Assembly: GCA_005116945.1 (NCBI GenBank)
Contig: SWDH01000045.1
Coordinates: 20,184-71,738, forward strand
DNA length: 51,555 nt
Direction of reading: 5' to 3'
From: Nitrospira sp.
Lineage (GTDB): Bacteria; Nitrospirota; Nitrospiria; Nitrospirales; Nitrospiraceae
Positions 51,011 through 51,555 of this stretch are shown piece after piece. The notes beneath the pieces are model-generated. The model was not told the DNA's origin, ran no database searches, and saw only the letters and a list, made by a program, of their open reading frames with translations. Every line of letters begins with the position of its first letter. Position 1 is the stretch's first letter. The translations under genes and the position numbers were made by a program.

Positions 51011-51555
51011 ATGGCATCCGCGCTCTCTCATGCTCAGCTCAATGCGCAGCTTGCGCAAGGCACGGTCGCGCCGCTCTATGCGGTGATCGGCGAGGAAGAT
51101 TTGCTGCGTGATATGGCTCTCGGCGCGCTGAAGTCCACCTTGTTAGGGGAAGGTGAGAGCGATTTTAATTGCGATCTGTTCTATGGAGACGATGTGAGCG
51201 GGGCGGAGATTGTCACCTGTGCCTCGGAGGTCGCCGTATTCGCGCCTCGGCGCATGGTGGTGGTAAAAGCGGCCGATAAACTTCCGGCCCGAGAATGCGA
51301 CGCGATCCTTCCCTATCTGAAGGCGCCGAACGACTCCACCGCTGTGATTTTTGTCGCATCGAAACTTGATGGGCGACTCAAGTTTACCCAAGCTCTCACG
51401 AAAGCCGCAGTGACGGTCGATTGTTCTCCTCTGAGAGAGGCGCAGTGGCTTCCTTGGCTCAAACAGGATGCTGAGCGGGTTGGGATCCGCCTCAATGACG
51501 ATGCGATCGATTTGCTCAAAGAGGCTTGTGGTGGATCGCTCTATTCAGTTCGGCG
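51011..51555 (+). CDS. holA: DNA polymerase III delta subunit HolA (partial)
   Basis: Start of the clamp-loader delta subunit, which opens the beta sliding clamp. 181 codons are seen before the window ends, against about 340 for the family. The N-terminal pattern fits: VAPLYAVIGEEDLLRDMALG, then FAPRRMVVVKAADKLP and AVIFVASKLDGRLKFT, an AAA+-like fold without a functional P-loop. The ATG is 15 nt after the lptE stop, so the genes are likely one operon. Confidence 0.92.
   Translation, partial: MASALSHAQLNAQLAQGTVAPLYAVIGEEDLLRDMALGALKSTLLGEGESDFNCDLFYGDDVSGAEIVTCASEVAVFAPRRMVVVKAADKLPARECDAILPYLKAPNDSTAVIFVASKLDGRLKFTQALTKAAVTVDCSPLREAQWLPWLKQDAERVGIRLNDDAIDLLKEACGGSLYSVR

Noticed and set aside
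1..51555. tRNA, rRNA or CRISPR array
   Set aside because: No T-arm/acceptor pair, ribosomal RNA block or evenly spaced direct repeats with spacers were found by eye. A tRNAscan or CRISPR finder run would settle it.

Overview
The window looks like chromosome of a Gram-negative bacterium of moderately high GC. Gene content and the style of its dispersed repeats point to a Nitrospira-like member of the Nitrospirota. The evidence is LPS heptose genes (gmhA, rfaE2), the outer-membrane LPS assembly lipoprotein gene lptE in the order leuS-lptE-holA, an ECF sigma/anti-sigma/cupredoxin operon, and many lipoprotein and Sec-signal genes. The genus is an inference. I saw no rRNA, no tRNA and no CRISPR array. 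Two genes run off the ends: mfd on the left and holA on the right.

Layout. 0-9 kb, minus strand, is housekeeping: mfd, rfaE2, dinB, a SprT-like zinc protein, a deoxyhypusine-synthase-like protein, gmhA, then an SPFH (QmcA-like)/NfeD membrane pair. 9-21 kb is accessory in character: an orphan CARF-domain protein, small membrane proteins, a TIR-membrane-TPR protein, a cluster of REP-like palindromes, a trypsin-like protease fused to an endonuclease I domain, hemL, a YidB-like protein and a secreted barnase-type RNase overlapping its barstar. 21-35 kb is metabolism and proteolysis: a histidine-phosphatase/phosphofructokinase fusion, pyruvate kinase, a Gph-like phosphatase, a catalytic/non-catalytic M16 peptidase pair, an HTH-metallo-beta-lactamase fusion, a site-2 protease, a beta-hydroxyacid dehydrogenase and an M20 dipeptidase. 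35-39 kb is a second accessory patch: a vapBC-type toxin-antitoxin operon bracketed by structured repeats, an AT-rich orphan gene, a decayed duplicate of the aat 3' end and two Sel1-repeat proteins. 39-51.5 kb returns to core genes: aat, the ECF sigma operon, der, two small enzymes, leuS, lptE and holA.

Several sets of genes appear to act together. gmhA and rfaE2 supply ADP-heptose steps and lptE exports the finished LPS. PfkA-fusion and Pyk are the two classical control points of glycolysis and lie side by side. The ECF sigma factor, its zinc anti-sigma factor and a cupredoxin overlap start-to-stop and should be one stress-responsive operon. The toxin-type genes (barnase/barstar, VapBC, TIR, protease-nuclease, CARF) suggest conflict or defence functions scattered between core blocks.

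The most notable signals outside genes are: (i) two families of structured intergenic repeats, one MITE-like of about 126 bp with terminal inverted repeats, the other a conserved core of about 50 nt inside complementary arms whose sequence differs from copy to copy; (ii) near-consensus sigma70 promoters whose -10 box ends only 6-11 nt before the start codon at gmhA, vapB, hemL and the ECF sigma gene, which predicts leaderless or nearly leaderless mRNAs; and (iii) a 19-codon basic micro-ORF.
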